Assembly: GCA_937136425.1 (NCBI GenBank)
Contig: CAKZON010000025.1
Coordinates: forward strand, 1-40,187
Length of the DNA: 40,187 nucleotides
Reading direction: 5' to 3'
Source of the DNA: an uncultured Crocinitomix sp.
Lineage (GTDB): Bacteria > Bacteroidota > Bacteroidia > Flavobacteriales_D > Crocinitomicaceae
Shown here: piece by piece, positions 26,950 through 34,764 of the stretch
Layout: each line of letters opens with the position of its first letter
Numbering within the stretch: the first letter of the stretch is position 1
Translations under genes and position numbers: made by a program
The notes under the pieces: model-generated
The model's input: only the letters and a program-made list of their open reading frames with translations
The model's database searches: none
Told to the model about the DNA's origin: nothing

Positions 26950-28314
26950 TTAAATACGGTTTAAAAATTCATCCGTTGCAATCGTTTCTTGTTCACCAGT
27001 TTCCATGTTTTTAATGGCAAGGGTGTTATTTTCAATTTCTTGCGATCCTAATATAATGACAAAAGGAATACCTCTATCATTTGCATATTTCATTTGCTTT
27101 TTCATCCCTTTTGCGCTTGGATAAACTTCGCATGAAACATTCTTATCGCGGATACTTTTTGCAAGGCGCATGCAATGCGCTTGTTCTTCTTCACCAAAGT
27201 TGATGAACAAGTATTGTGTTGTTGTTAAAACTGATTTAGGAAATAGATCCAACTCCGTCATTACATCATAAATTCTATCTGCTCCAAAAGAAATACCTAC
27301 ACCAGACATTCCTTTAAGACCGAATAATGCGGTGAGATCATCATAACGTCCACCTCCGCAAATGCTTCCCATCTTCACATTATTAGCCGTAACTTCAAAA
27401 ATAGCTCCTGTGTAGTAATTTAATCCTCTAGCCAAGGTCACTTCAAACTCAATCTTTGCTTTATTTAAGCCTAACGTTTTTATATTGTCCAAAACATATT
27501 TCAACTCTTCAATTCCTTTCATCCCCGTTTCTGAATCTGCTAAATAACCACTCAGCATTTCTAAGTTAGAATCATTGTCTCCAGAAAGATCAAATAGCGG
27601 ATCAATTTTAGCAATAGCAGCTTCGCTTACTTCACGCTCACGCAATTCCTTAATTACTCCATCTTTCCCAATTTTATCTAGTTTATCAATTGCAACAGTA
27701 ATTGGAATCAATTTTTCAGACTCGCCGCATACTTCTGCAATTCCTGATAAAATTTTACGGTTATTAATTTTTATTGAAAAATCAGGCAATCCTAATTTAG
27801 ATAATACCTCATCAAAAATTTGTACCAATTCAATTTCATATAATAATGAATCACTACCAACCACATCTGCATCACACTGATAAAATTCGCGATAACGTCC
27901 TCTTGCAGGTCTATCTCCCCTCCAAACTGGTTGAATTTGAAAACGCTTGAATGGAAACGACAAATCATTTTGGTTTTGAACCACAAAACGAGCAAATGGC
28001 ACAGTTAAATCATAGCGCAATGCCTTATCAGAAATAGAATTAGCAAAACGACCTAACTTACCTTCAGCTACTGCTTCAGTATCTGCCTTTTTCAAATTAT
28101 CTCCTAAATTCAATACGCGAAAAATCAATCGATCACCTTCTTCCCCGTACTTTCCCATTAAGGTTTCGGTTTTCTCAATGCAAGGCGTTTCTATTGGTGA
28201 AAATCCGTATTTCTCAAAAACGGTTTTTATAGTTGAAAAGATATAGTTCCGCTTTACCATTGTTGCAGGCAAAAAATCGCGGGTTCCTTTTAAAATAGAT
28301 GGTCTGGTACTCAT
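26950..28314 (-). CDS. hisS: Histidyl-tRNA synthetase
   Basis: A 454-residue class II aminoacyl-tRNA synthetase that charges tRNA-His. Visible motifs: class II motif 2 region VWRGDRPARGRYREFYQCDAD, histidine-A loop LARGLNYYTGAIFEV, GGGRYDDLTALFG as motif 3 region, and a C-terminal anticodon-binding domain beginning about residue 350 (FINFGEEEQAHCMRLAKSI). Length is normal. The gene begins opposite the CDF exporter gene with a 246-base divergent gap. The histidine ammonia-lyase gene follows after one base, an arrangement of a histidine-using and a histidine-degrading gene in one transcript. Confidence 0.97.
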   Translation of the reverse strand: MSTRPSILKGTRDFLPATMVKRNYIFSTIKTVFEKYGFSPIETPCIEKTETLMGKYGEEGDRLIFRVLNLGDNLKKADTEAVAEGKLGRFANSISDKALRYDLTVPFARFVVQNQNDLSFPFKRFQIQPVWRGDRPARGRYREFYQCDADVVGSDSLLYEIELVQIFDEVLSKLGLPDFSIKINNRKILSGIAEVCGESEKLIPITVAIDKLDKIGKDGVIKELREREVSEAAIAKIDPLFDLSGDNDSNLEMLSGYLADSETGMKGIEELKYVLDNIKTLGLNKAKIEFEVTLARGLNYYTGAIFEVTANNVKMGSICGGGRYDDLTALFGLKGMSGVGISFGADRIYDVMTELDLFPKSVLTTTQYLFINFGEEEQAHCMRLAKSIRDKNVSCEVYPSAKGMKKQMKYANDRGIPFVIILGSQEIENNTLAIKNMETGEQETIATDEFLNRI

Positions 28315-28560
28315 AATTTGTATTAATTATAGCCGTAAATTTAATTCGAATTATTGTTGTAGGCGCATATTTACGATTGATATTTAATAAGAAACTTTGA
28401 AAATGCTTAAAATCTCAAAATTCACTCCCCAAATTAATGAGAAATATTGCCATTAAGTTGGAGTAAAAGTGGTTTTCATTGAATGGAACAATAACTTGCC
28501 AATTATAAGAAGATCAGAACCTATTATTCCTGTATATTTGTATTGCACATTAGCAAAATA
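28315..28560. other. Divergent intergenic region between hisS and the metal exporter
   Basis: A 246-base AT-rich gap. It must carry the hisS promoter on the minus strand and the exporter promoter on the plus strand. One -7 element (TATATTTG at 28533-28540) is seen for the plus gene; I see none of the CAAAnnTA form for the minus gene and no histidine-attenuator or T-box structure. Confidence 0.5.
28533..28540 (+). promoter_or_regulatory. Candidate -7 element of the CDF exporter operon
   Basis: TATATTTG fits TAnnTTTG exactly, 20 bases before the chosen start at 28561. No -33 TTTG at 19-21 bases upstream. Confidence 0.45.
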
Positions 28561-29460
28561 ATGGGACACCATCACGACCATAGTCACGCAACTAAAAATA
28601 TTAAGGTTGCATTTTTTATTAATCTCATTTTTACCATTTTCGAGATTATAGGTGGAATATATACGAATAGTATTGCGATAATTTCAGACGCTGTCCATGA
28701 TTTAGGCGACAGTTTATCATTAGGAACAGCTTGGTATCTTCAACACAAATCAGAACAAAAACCTGATAAAAAATATTCATTTGGATATCGCCGGTTTTCT
28801 TTATTAGGAGCTTTAATTAATAGTGTTGTGTTATTAGTTGGATCAGTTTATGTGATTTACGAGGCGGTTGGAAGGTTTATTGAACCAGAACATGCTGATC
28901 CGACAGGAATGTTATTATTTGCAATAGTTGGAATTACTGTAAATGGATATGCTGCATGGAAATTAAGTAAAGGAAAATCACTCAATGAAAAAGTAATGAC
29001 CTGGCACTTATTAGAAGATGTTTTAGGATGGGTTGCCATTTTTATTGTTGCCATTGTTCTGCAGTTTAAAGAGATTCAATATTTAGATCCTGCACTGTCA
29101 ATCCTTATTACGCTTTATATTTTATGGAATTCTATTAAACGTTTAAGAGAAACACTTTTTATTTTCCTTCAAGGGACTCCAAATGAAATTGACAACGAAA
29201 AAATTACTGCGGAGATTTTATCAATTAATGGAATTGCATCTTTACATCATACGCATATTTGGTCATTAGATGGAGAGCACCATGTGTTTACATCACATGT
29301 TAAGCTTGAAAAAATGGATCAAATGGAGCACGTAATAGAGATTAAAAAACAAATTCAGGCCGTGCTAAACAATTACCCTTTTGAACACTATACCATTGAA
29401 ACAGAAATGGAGAATGAGGATTGCGGCTTAATTCAAAAAAAAATTAAACATGATGAATAA
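28561..29460 (+). CDS. Cation diffusion facilitator (CzcD-type zinc/metal exporter)
   Basis: A 299-residue inner-membrane exporter of divalent metals (Zn, Co, Cd or similar) driven by proton exchange. The start at 28561 gives MGHHHDHSH, a His-rich metal-catching N-terminus; the ATG at 28543 would add six residues and would leave less room after the -7 box. Six membrane helices follow, with the two CDF metal sites AVHDLGDSLSLG (helix 2, HxxxD) and HLLEDVLGWVAI (helix 5, HxxxD). The C-terminal cytoplasmic domain has HHTHIWSLDGEHHVF for metal sensing. It overlaps the LOG gene at its end, so the two are translated together. Ion preference is not shown. Confidence 0.93.
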   Translation: MGHHHDHSHATKNIKVAFFINLIFTIFEIIGGIYTNSIAIISDAVHDLGDSLSLGTAWYLQHKSEQKPDKKYSFGYRRFSLLGALINSVVLLVGSVYVIYEAVGRFIEPEHADPTGMLLFAIVGITVNGYAAWKLSKGKSLNEKVMTWHLLEDVLGWVAIFIVAIVLQFKEIQYLDPALSILITLYILWNSIKRLRETLFIFLQGTPNEIDNEKITAEILSINGIASLHHTHIWSLDGEHHVFTSHVKLEKMDQMEHVIEIKKQIQAVLNNYPFEHYTIETEMENEDCGLIQKKIKHDE

Positions 29461-30034
29461 CATTACCGTTTTTTGCGGATCAAGTTCGGGCACAGCCCCT
29501 ATTTATGAATCAAGTGCATTTGCGTTAGGTAAGCAATTGGCCACGGAAAAAATTACCGTTATTTACGGTGGAGCGCAAATTGGACTAATGGGACAAGTGG
29601 CTGAAGGAGCTTTACAAAACAATGGAAGTGTTATAGGCGTTATTCCGCATTTTTTGAGTGGAAAAGAAATTTTGCATGAAGGCTTAACAGAACTCATACA
29701 AGTGGACACTATGCATGAGCGAAAAACAATAATGTCAGAAAAAAGTGATGGCTTTATTACTTTACCGGGCGGTTTTGGAACTTTTGAAGAACTCTTTGAA
29801 ATATTAACATGGGCCCAATTAGGATTGCATCAAAAACCAATTGGTGTTTTAAATATTGATGGTTTTTATGATGACTTACATGAAATGATTCAGAAAATGG
29901 TGGATAAAGGATTTCTAAAGTCAATTAATCAAGATATGGTCATTAAAAGTGCTTCAATTGAAGATTTATTAACCCAAATGCGAAACTATAAAGCACCTGA
30001 TGTTCCAAAATGGATTAAATCAGATGAAACTTAA
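29450..30034 (+). CDS. LOG family protein (TIGR00730; cytokinin riboside 5'-monophosphate phosphoribohydrolase-like)
   Basis: A 194-residue Rossmann-like protein with the full LOG signature: GGAQIGLMG (near residues 40-48), MHERKTIM, and PGGFGTFEELFEILTWAQLG. Members release free cytokinin base from nucleoside monophosphates, or act as nucleotide 5'-phosphate ribohydrolases; the old label lysine decarboxylase is not supported by the fold. Its ATG at 29450 (or 29453) overlaps the exporter end by 11 (or 8) bases, which shows translational coupling. What a nucleotide hydrolase does beside a metal exporter is unclear. Confidence 0.92.
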   Translation: MMNNITVFCGSSSGTAPIYESSAFALGKQLATEKITVIYGGAQIGLMGQVAEGALQNNGSVIGVIPHFLSGKEILHEGLTELIQVDTMHERKTIMSEKSDGFITLPGGFGTFEELFEILTWAQLGLHQKPIGVLNIDGFYDDLHEMIQKMVDKGFLKSINQDMVIKSASIEDLLTQMRNYKAPDVPKWIKSDET

Positions 30035-30057
30035 CGCCGCAACTGGCGACTTATTCT

Positions 30058-30065
30058 TAAATTTG
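30058..30065 (+). promoter_or_regulatory. Candidate internal -7 element
   Basis: TAAATTTG fits TAnnTTTG, 17 bases before the start of the next gene (30082) and 24 after the LOG stop; it may give that gene and those after it a second promoter. No -33 box. Confidence 0.35.
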
Positions 30066-30081
30066 CAAAAATTTCTTTGAG

Positions 30082-30792
30082 ATGGATAAATTCAAAAACC
30101 GCGTAAAATACTTTGTAATAGGTTTGAGCTTTGGAGTATTGCTTGTGTATTTTATGTTTGGTAGCAGAGGTTGCTCTTGGTTACCTGAAAACCGTGTAAA
30201 AAACATGGTTGGAGAAAAAGAAATTGTAGTTGGTGATAGTGTGTTAGCAGTAATGCAATGCATTGGCATTAACAACGACGACATTTATGAATTATTAAAG
30301 GATGACGGTGAGGTTGAATTCTCTTTAAGTGAGACTCAAAAATTACCAAAAACCTATTATATAGAAGGATATAAAGACGAAGTTTTGTATTGGGCTAAGT
30401 TTGCTTTGTTTGAGGAAAAAGATTTGGCTGAAGTAACTGAAGTGTTTTTAACAGGTGCAGCTCCATGTGAAATTAATGTTAGTAATGAGTTTTATTCCAC
30501 TATGCCACTACCGCATAAAGATGTTATTGCCATCATTGAATCACATGAATTTAGAATTTTGACTGATGCTCAATGTCAAATGGAGTTTTACGGAATTTCA
30601 GAGGAGGATCTTTTTGAATTTCACAAGACTGCAGAAATAAACATTGAACGATCAGAGCCGCGTCAATTGCCGAACCCTTTTTACATCATGAATGGTACGC
30701 TTAATAATAAGCCATTTAGTGTTAAATATATAATCGGTGAAAATCGTACTAGAATTCACTCAATAGTTGGAGAAAATCCAACAGATTGCTAA
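30082..30792 (+). CDS. Membrane-anchored protein with two repeats of an unknown domain
   Basis: A 236-residue protein with a short basic start, one hydrophobic helix (YFVIGLSFGVLLVYFMFG, residues 10-27), then two similar halves. MQCIGINNDDIYELL...FSLSETQKLPKTYYIEG in the first half pairs with MEFYGISEEDLFEFH...IERSEPRQLPNPFYIMNG in the second, which points to an internal duplication. I do not recognise the domain. No enzyme motif. It sits between the LOG gene (47 bases upstream) and a rhodanese gene (9 bases downstream), in a plus-strand series that is mostly very closely spaced. Confidence 0.75.
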   Translation: MDKFKNRVKYFVIGLSFGVLLVYFMFGSRGCSWLPENRVKNMVGEKEIVVGDSVLAVMQCIGINNDDIYELLKDDGEVEFSLSETQKLPKTYYIEGYKDEVLYWAKFALFEEKDLAEVTEVFLTGAAPCEINVSNEFYSTMPLPHKDVIAIIESHEFRILTDAQCQMEFYGISEEDLFEFHKTAEINIERSEPRQLPNPFYIMNGTLNNKPFSVKYIIGENRTRIHSIVGENPTDC

Positions 30793-30801
30793 AAAATTAA
30801 A

Positions 30802-31104
30802 ATGGGATTATTATCAAAAATATTTGGAGGAGGTAGAAAGGAACGTGTAGAGGAATTATTAGCAAAAGGCGCAGTAATTATTGACGTTCGTAATCCAGGA
30901 GAATTTGCAGCAAGAAATCACAAAGGATCTATCAATATACCTTTGCAACAAATTGCGCAAAGCATGGATAAAATAAAAGCACATAAAAAACCAATAGTTG
31001 TATGTTGCGCTAGTGGTGTACGGAGTGCTAAAGCTAAATCAATGATAGCTAAAGAAGGGATTGAAGTTGAAAATGCAGGTGGTTGGCGCGCGCTAGAAAA
31101 TTAG
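30802..31104 (+). CDS. Rhodanese-like domain protein
   Basis: A 100-residue single-domain sulfurtransferase. The pattern is clear: AVIIDVRNPGEFAARNHKGS (about 25-44) and the active-site loop VVCCASGVRSAKAK, where the second Cys would carry the persulfide (CxSGxR). It may pass sulfur to other carriers in the cytoplasm. The next gene, three bases downstream, encodes a DUF2892-like two-helix membrane protein. YgaP-type proteins carry a rhodanese and this kind of membrane hairpin in one chain, so the pair here could work as a split version. Confidence 0.92.
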   Translation: MGLLSKIFGGGRKERVEELLAKGAVIIDVRNPGEFAARNHKGSINIPLQQIAQSMDKIKAHKKPIVVCCASGVRSAKAKSMIAKEGIEVENAGGWRALEN

Positions 31105-31107
31105 TAT

Positions 31108-31281
31108 ATGCAAGCATTAATAAGAAATTGGTCGCTCATTCGTATCATTAAAATTGGTGTTGGTTTAGCATGTCTTATTAGTTTCCCTAAACATGAAGAA
31201 TACATTGTATTGTTTGTTGGATTATACTTTTTAATTCATGGTTTATTGAATGCTGGATGCAATAATAATTGCCCTACCTAA
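31108..31281 (+). CDS. 57-residue DUF2892-like membrane protein
   Basis: A short gene read directly from the sequence: ATG at 31108, TAA at 31279-31281, 57 residues. It has two hydrophobic stretches (IIKIGVGLACLISF and YIVLFVGLYFLIHGLLNAG) and a Cys-containing tail NAGCNNNCPT. Bacteroidota rhodaneses are often followed by such proteins. It starts three bases after the rhodanese stop and its own stop overlaps the next ATG (TAATG), so all three are coupled. The two tail cysteines could accept sulfur from the rhodanese, which is inference. Confidence 0.8.
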   Translation: MQALIRNWSLIRIIKIGVGLACLISFPKHEEYIVLFVGLYFLIHGLLNAGCNNNCPT

Positions 31282-31856
31282 TGAGCAATACGGATGATAC
31301 TTTAGACTCTGGTTCAATTACAGATTCTGTAATTGATATTTCTTACGACAACGGTTTTACCTTTAGTTCTGGTTTAAGAATAGCAATGACCTTATTAGGA
31401 CTGATTGGTTGTTATGCTATCTATGATGGAGCAATAGGTTATATCATTGGACCGCCTATTGTGCTTTTTTCAATTTACGCCCATACATCAAAAACGGGCA
31501 CTGATGTGTCGTTTGAAAATAATTACATCCGTGAATATTCGAAATCGTTTTGGATAAAAAAAGGAAAATGGATTCCAACAGGTTTGTTACCCGACATCAC
31601 CATTTTAAAAATGGGAAAATCTATTGGAATTAATCATGTGTATAGCGAAAAAACTGCTCAAACAACCAAAACCGTATATTCAGTTTGTGTATTAAGTGCA
31701 AATCACCGCAAACGAATTTTAATTTGTGAAACTACCTCTGGTAAAAAGGCACATAAAACGGCACTATTTCTTGCTGAAAAGATGGATAAAAAATTAAAGG
31801 ACTTTAACCCCATAATTTCAAAAGCGACTCTTGCTAAACGTTACGAAAGACATTAG
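31281..31856 (+). CDS. Membrane protein of unknown function
   Basis: A 191-residue protein. I chose the start at 31281 because its ATG shares a base with the upstream stop (TAATG); an ATG at 31269 would lie inside the previous gene and add four residues. Two hydrophobic helices (about residues 28-62, RIAMTLLGLIGCYAIYDGAI then YIIGPPIVLFSIYAH) are followed by a soluble, basic, PH-like domain (IREYSKSFWIKKGKWIP; SVCVLSANHRKRILICE). No family recognised. Last gene of the plus-strand series. Confidence 0.75.
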   Translation: MSNTDDTLDSGSITDSVIDISYDNGFTFSSGLRIAMTLLGLIGCYAIYDGAIGYIIGPPIVLFSIYAHTSKTGTDVSFENNYIREYSKSFWIKKGKWIPTGLLPDITILKMGKSIGINHVYSEKTAQTTKTVYSVCVLSANHRKRILICETTSGKKAHKTALFLAEKMDKKLKDFNPIISKATLAKRYERH

Positions 31857-31867
31857 ATTTTCAATGA

Positions 31868-31931
31868 TCAATTAGCAAAGACCTATGTGCAATGTGCAAT
31901 GCTTAACTTTCAACTATAAATTGCTAATTGA
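31868..31931. terminator. 11-base inverted repeat between convergent genes
   Basis: TCAATTAGCAA (31868-31878) is the perfect reverse complement of TTGCTAATTGA (31921-31931), 42 bases apart in the gap between the membrane protein and aroK. The loop has a doubled GTGCAAT (AATGTGCAATGCTT). It may be a shared terminator or a remnant of a small repeat element. No T run. Confidence 0.4.
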
Positions 31932-31934
31932 AAC

Positions 31935-32456
31935 TCACAATCGTTCAATTACTTCGATTAAACTGTCTAACCTTTTAGCAGACAAACTCATGGCTTTAGT
32001 CCTGAAATTGGCTTTTTTATAGAATATTTCACGTTCTTTTAGTTTTTCTTCTACAAAACATAGCAAAGCTTCTTTATCATCCTTAATTGGTTCAATTAAG
32101 GGTCTTATTCCTTTTGCATTTTGCAACCTATCTACCAAAGCTTTAGGCTCCAACTCTAAATAAATAGACTTTCCTTTTTCTAAAATTAAATCCATGTTAT
32201 TATTGAAGCAAGGCGTTCCTCCACCCAATGCGACAATAGCATTTTCAGTTTCTAACCCCTCTAACCATTTTCTTTCCAAATCACGAAAACCACTTTCACC
32301 CAATGTGGCAAAAAGCTCCTCTACAGATGCCTGATTTTCTTTTTCAATTTCTTTATCAGCATCTAAAAACGTGAAGTTCATTCGTTTTGCAAGACGTTTT
32401 CCTAATCTGGACTTTCCAGCCCCCATAAAACCAATTAAAAAAACACAGTTCTTCAT
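31935..32456 (-). CDS. aroK: Shikimate kinase
   Basis: A 173-residue P-loop kinase that phosphorylates shikimate with ATP in the chorismate pathway. Visible: Walker A GFMGAGKSRLGK (about 10-21), shikimate-binding aspartate in FLDADKEIE, GESGFRDLERKWLE, and ALGGGTPCF. Length is normal. Start at 32456 (MKNCVFLIG) is chosen; an upstream ATG at 32465 adds three residues. A -7 element (TATCTTTG, 32463-32470) ends only seven bases before this start, so the mRNA may have almost no leader. It stands alone, opposite the next plus-strand gene. Confidence 0.95.
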   Translation of the reverse strand: MKNCVFLIGFMGAGKSRLGKRLAKRMNFTFLDADKEIEKENQASVEELFATLGESGFRDLERKWLEGLETENAIVALGGGTPCFNNNMDLILEKGKSIYLELEPKALVDRLQNAKGIRPLIEPIKDDKEALLCFVEEKLKEREIFYKKANFRTKAMSLSAKRLDSLIEVIERL

Positions 32457-32462
32457 GAGCAA

Positions 32463-32470
32463 CAAAGATA
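32463..32470 (-). promoter_or_regulatory. Candidate -7 element of aroK
   Basis: Minus-strand TATCTTTG fits TAnnTTTG and ends 6 bases before the ATG at 32456. This predicts a start of transcription at or within a base or two of the ATG, that is, a leaderless or nearly leaderless message. Confidence 0.45.
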
Positions 32471-32532
32471 ATGAATTGGAAAGAACGCCGCACTTATTGA
32501 ATTAAGCTTCAATATCTTTTATTTTTTAAGAA

Positions 32533-33099
32533 ATGAATTTCTATTTTTGGCCTCATATGGAAATCAACTCAAAAGTACTTGGAACCTTAGTTCAAAACCA
32601 AGAAATGGCAGATTGGTGGCACAGTGCCCCTATTCAGGTTTCATTGGTGGATCAAGAACTAGCCGTTACACTTATAGATTTTAATCCTAAAAAAGATGAT
32701 CAGTTTATGGCTGATACAGAAGCAGCCATGCAAAACTTTTTAAGCTTACAAGTTTTTGACAAGCTTAAAATGGCTCCCCATATTTTTGCCAATTTCGTTG
32801 AAATTTGTTCGTATTTAAATGAAGATGACATTCCTAAAAATATGCAAGTCGCACAGCCATTAAGCATTTGGAACTTTGTGCATCCAACTGCAATTTATGC
32901 CAGCAGAAGACAAAGTAATGATAAAGACATTTACATTGTATTAGCGTGCGAATGCGACTGGGAAAAAGAACACGGCTTACAATTGGTTTTTAGACAAGGT
33001 AAAAAACTAACTCGCGTCAGCGACCAAGACGGGCATTTAACACGCTCAGACGCTTTTGATTTACCAGACAGTGAAGATGAATTATTGTCCGCGTTTTAA
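32533..33099 (+). CDS. Uncharacterised cytoplasmic protein (possible DUF6985-like)
   Basis: A 188-residue protein without signal or membrane segment. It has an N-terminal alpha/beta region (about 1-95, with AAMQNFLSLQVFDKLKMAPH) and a C-terminal part, YIVLACECDWEKEHGLQLVF then GKKLTRVSDQDGH, whose acidic/EHGL pattern resembles DUF6985-type or immunity-like proteins. The match is from memory and weak. A start at 32533 gives MNFYFWPHMEINSK; an ATG at 32557 is possible. It ends 19 bases before the convergent T9SS gene. Function unknown. Confidence 0.65.
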   Translation: MNFYFWPHMEINSKVLGTLVQNQEMADWWHSAPIQVSLVDQELAVTLIDFNPKKDDQFMADTEAAMQNFLSLQVFDKLKMAPHIFANFVEICSYLNEDDIPKNMQVAQPLSIWNFVHPTAIYASRRQSNDKDIYIVLACECDWEKEHGLQLVFRQGKKLTRVSDQDGHLTRSDAFDLPDSEDELLSAF

Positions 33100-33101
33100 T
33101 T

Positions 33102-33116
33102 AATCTAGAATAGATT
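33102..33116. terminator. Short hairpin between convergent genes
   Basis: AATCTA (33102-33107) and TAGATT (33111-33116) form a perfect 6-base stem with a 3-base loop in the 18-base gap between two convergent stops. AT-rich and without a strong T run, so only a candidate. Confidence 0.35.
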
Positions 33117-33117
33117 T

Positions 33118-34092
33118 CTATTTCACAACTTTTAATGTTTGCACGGCTGCATTATTCTCACTCTTTAGAATATACAAACCGTTTTCAAAGCCGCTCATGT
33201 CAATTTGGATATTCGGCTCCATAATCTCATCAGTTGCATAAACTAACTTCCCCACAGAATTGTAAAGTTGAATGGAAGACTTCTCATACGGTGCAACAAA
33301 ATTTACATTTAGAAGATTGTCGGTTCTATTTAAAAATGCGGTCATTATATTCACATCAATTATTTGCTCGTTAATAGAAGAAACATCTTCATATAATTCA
33401 ACACTAACATCATCTATAAAATAATAAGCGCCATAAGTACCCGGTTTACCAGAGGCTGTTGGATTAGTAAGCAAACTTGTTGATGCATCATCTTTAAAAT
33501 GACCTATGGTTAAAAAATTCATGGCGGCATCAGCAGTTATTGTATCACTTACAAGCACCCAATCTTCAGTTTCCATTATAACTTCCTCTGATACCACTTG
33601 CGGGTCAAAGTCGAGCACACCGTCTGACGCCAATGAAGGAGCATCTGTAGATAGATAAGCCCCTAAGCCATTTGCCCCTTTCTCAATACTATCTGCCAGC
33701 GTGGTGTAAAAAGATACAATATACTTCTCTCCCACTACTAAATTTTCACTCAATTCTACTTGCACATACTGTCGTTGATTTAATCCTTCTATTGTATAAA
33801 TCCATAGTCCTACCATCACCTCTCCTGAGTGTGGAGTTTGGCTCCCTTTAATTCCTATTGGTCCGGGATAAGTGCTAAACGGTTGATAATTATAGCAAGT
33901 TGGTTCAATTGAAGTATAATATGCTAATGGCGTTGCCAAACTAGGATTTCCCCACTCCTCTATGCTAGAGGCTAAATCACCATCAATTCCACAGGTGGTT
34001 TCAATTACATCTTCAAAATCTGCATTTGGAACTAAGTTTTGAGCAGAAGCACTTAATGAAAAGGTAAGAATGCTATAAAAAAGAATCTTCAT
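33118..34092 (-). CDS. Secreted T9SS type A cargo protein with an N-terminal beta-sandwich-like module
   Basis: A 324-residue protein with a signal peptide (MKILFYSILTFSLSASAQ), then a module of about 220 residues beginning LVPNADFEDVIETTCG with TPHSGEVMVGLWIYT and GEKYIVSFYTTLAD, a layout seen again at the start of the PKD protein at 15826-17529. A C-terminal sorting region follows (about 245-324: FLNRTDNLLNVNF, SSIQLYNSVGKLVYAT, IDMSGFENGLYILKS, LKVVK). It lacks the usual YPNP at its start, having FLNRTDN instead, so it is a slightly divergent type A domain. Expected on the surface or released. The module resembles carbohydrate-binding sandwiches; binding is inferred. Confidence 0.82.
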   Translation of the reverse strand: MKILFYSILTFSLSASAQNLVPNADFEDVIETTCGIDGDLASSIEEWGNPSLATPLAYYTSIEPTCYNYQPFSTYPGPIGIKGSQTPHSGEVMVGLWIYTIEGLNQRQYVQVELSENLVVGEKYIVSFYTTLADSIEKGANGLGAYLSTDAPSLASDGVLDFDPQVVSEEVIMETEDWVLVSDTITADAAMNFLTIGHFKDDASTSLLTNPTASGKPGTYGAYYFIDDVSVELYEDVSSINEQIIDVNIMTAFLNRTDNLLNVNFVAPYEKSSIQLYNSVGKLVYATDEIMEPNIQIDMSGFENGLYILKSENNAAVQTLKVVK

Positions 34093-34413
34093 ATAAATTT
34101 GCGTTAGTGTTTTTATTGAATTGATGCAATTTGGTAAAAAAGGGTTGGCTGTTTAATCTAAAATTAAGTTTTATTATTCCATTAATAACCAATTAAGCTA
34201 TTGAAATGAAAATTTGCGAGTCTTATTTTTTAGTTTAAACTTTGAAATCTAATTTTTTTTCAAAAAAAGTAATACTTATTCATCATCCTATTTTTTTGAC
34301 TTTCAAACGATTATTTTTCAGATCTGAATAATTCGAAAAAAGAATTGAAAAAATATTGTATTTTATTTTGGCGGATAAAATAAACCCTGTATATTTGCAC
34401 CCGCAATAAGGAA
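34093..34413. other. AT-rich intergenic region upstream of tRNA-Lys
   Basis: A 321-base gap of mostly A and T. It holds the tRNA promoter at its right end (34367-34397) and must carry the promoter of the minus-strand T9SS gene at its left; I see no TAnnTTTG for the latter. No ORF or inverted repeat of note. Confidence 0.6.
34367..34397 (+). promoter_or_regulatory. Bacteroidota-type promoter of tRNA-Lys
   Basis: TTTG at 34367-34370 (-33) and TATATTTG at 34390-34397 (-7, exact TAnnTTTG) are separated by 19 bases, the standard spacing for the Bacteroidota housekeeping sigma factor. Transcription would start about 10 bases before the tRNA. It is the only complete two-element promoter I found in the window. 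Confidence 0.8.
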
Positions 34414-34489
34414 GATCTGGTAGCTCAGTTGGTAGAGCATCTCCCTTTTAAGGAGAGGGTCCTGGGTTCGAGCCCCAGCCAGATCACCA
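34414..34489 (+). tRNA. tRNA-Lys (anticodon TTT), CCA encoded
   Basis: The cloverleaf closes fully. The acceptor stem is GATCTGG (34414-34420) with CCAGATC (34479-34485); discriminator A at 34486 and CCA at 34487-34489. D arm has GCTCAGTTGGTAGAGC. The anticodon stem is TCTCC/GGAGA (34440-34444 / 34452-34456) with loop CTTTTAA, anticodon TTT at 34447-34449, reading AAA and AAG. The T arm is CTGGGTTCGAGCCCCAG. The mature 3' CCA is in the DNA. Confidence 0.97.
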
Positions 34490-34498
34490 AGCAAAACG

Positions 34499-34529
34499 AA
34501 GCCTTGACAGTAATGTTGAGGCTTTTTTT
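34499..34529 (+). terminator. Intrinsic terminator after tRNA-Lys
   Basis: AAGCCTTGACA (34499-34509) pairs with TGTTGAGGCTT (34514-34524) as an 11-base stem with two G-U pairs and a GTAA tetraloop, followed by a run of seven Ts (34523-34529). Ten bases after the tRNA 3' end. A good factor-independent terminator. Confidence 0.88.
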
Positions 34530-34764
34530 GTGCCTTTAATTTTTGTTAGGCGAGATTTTTACTGTATTCATAATTATTGCGAAGTTTTTAAATCCGAATT
34601 GTTCAATTTTTCATACCAGAGAGTTTATTTGAGTATAACTACATTTTTCTTAACGTTATCTCTAAACACTTGACACAACTCTTCTAATAACCAATAGTTT
34701 TTTTAAAAGTATAGTTATTCTTTGAATAAAACTTGGGCTCTTAAAAAACGACGATTTGATCTAG

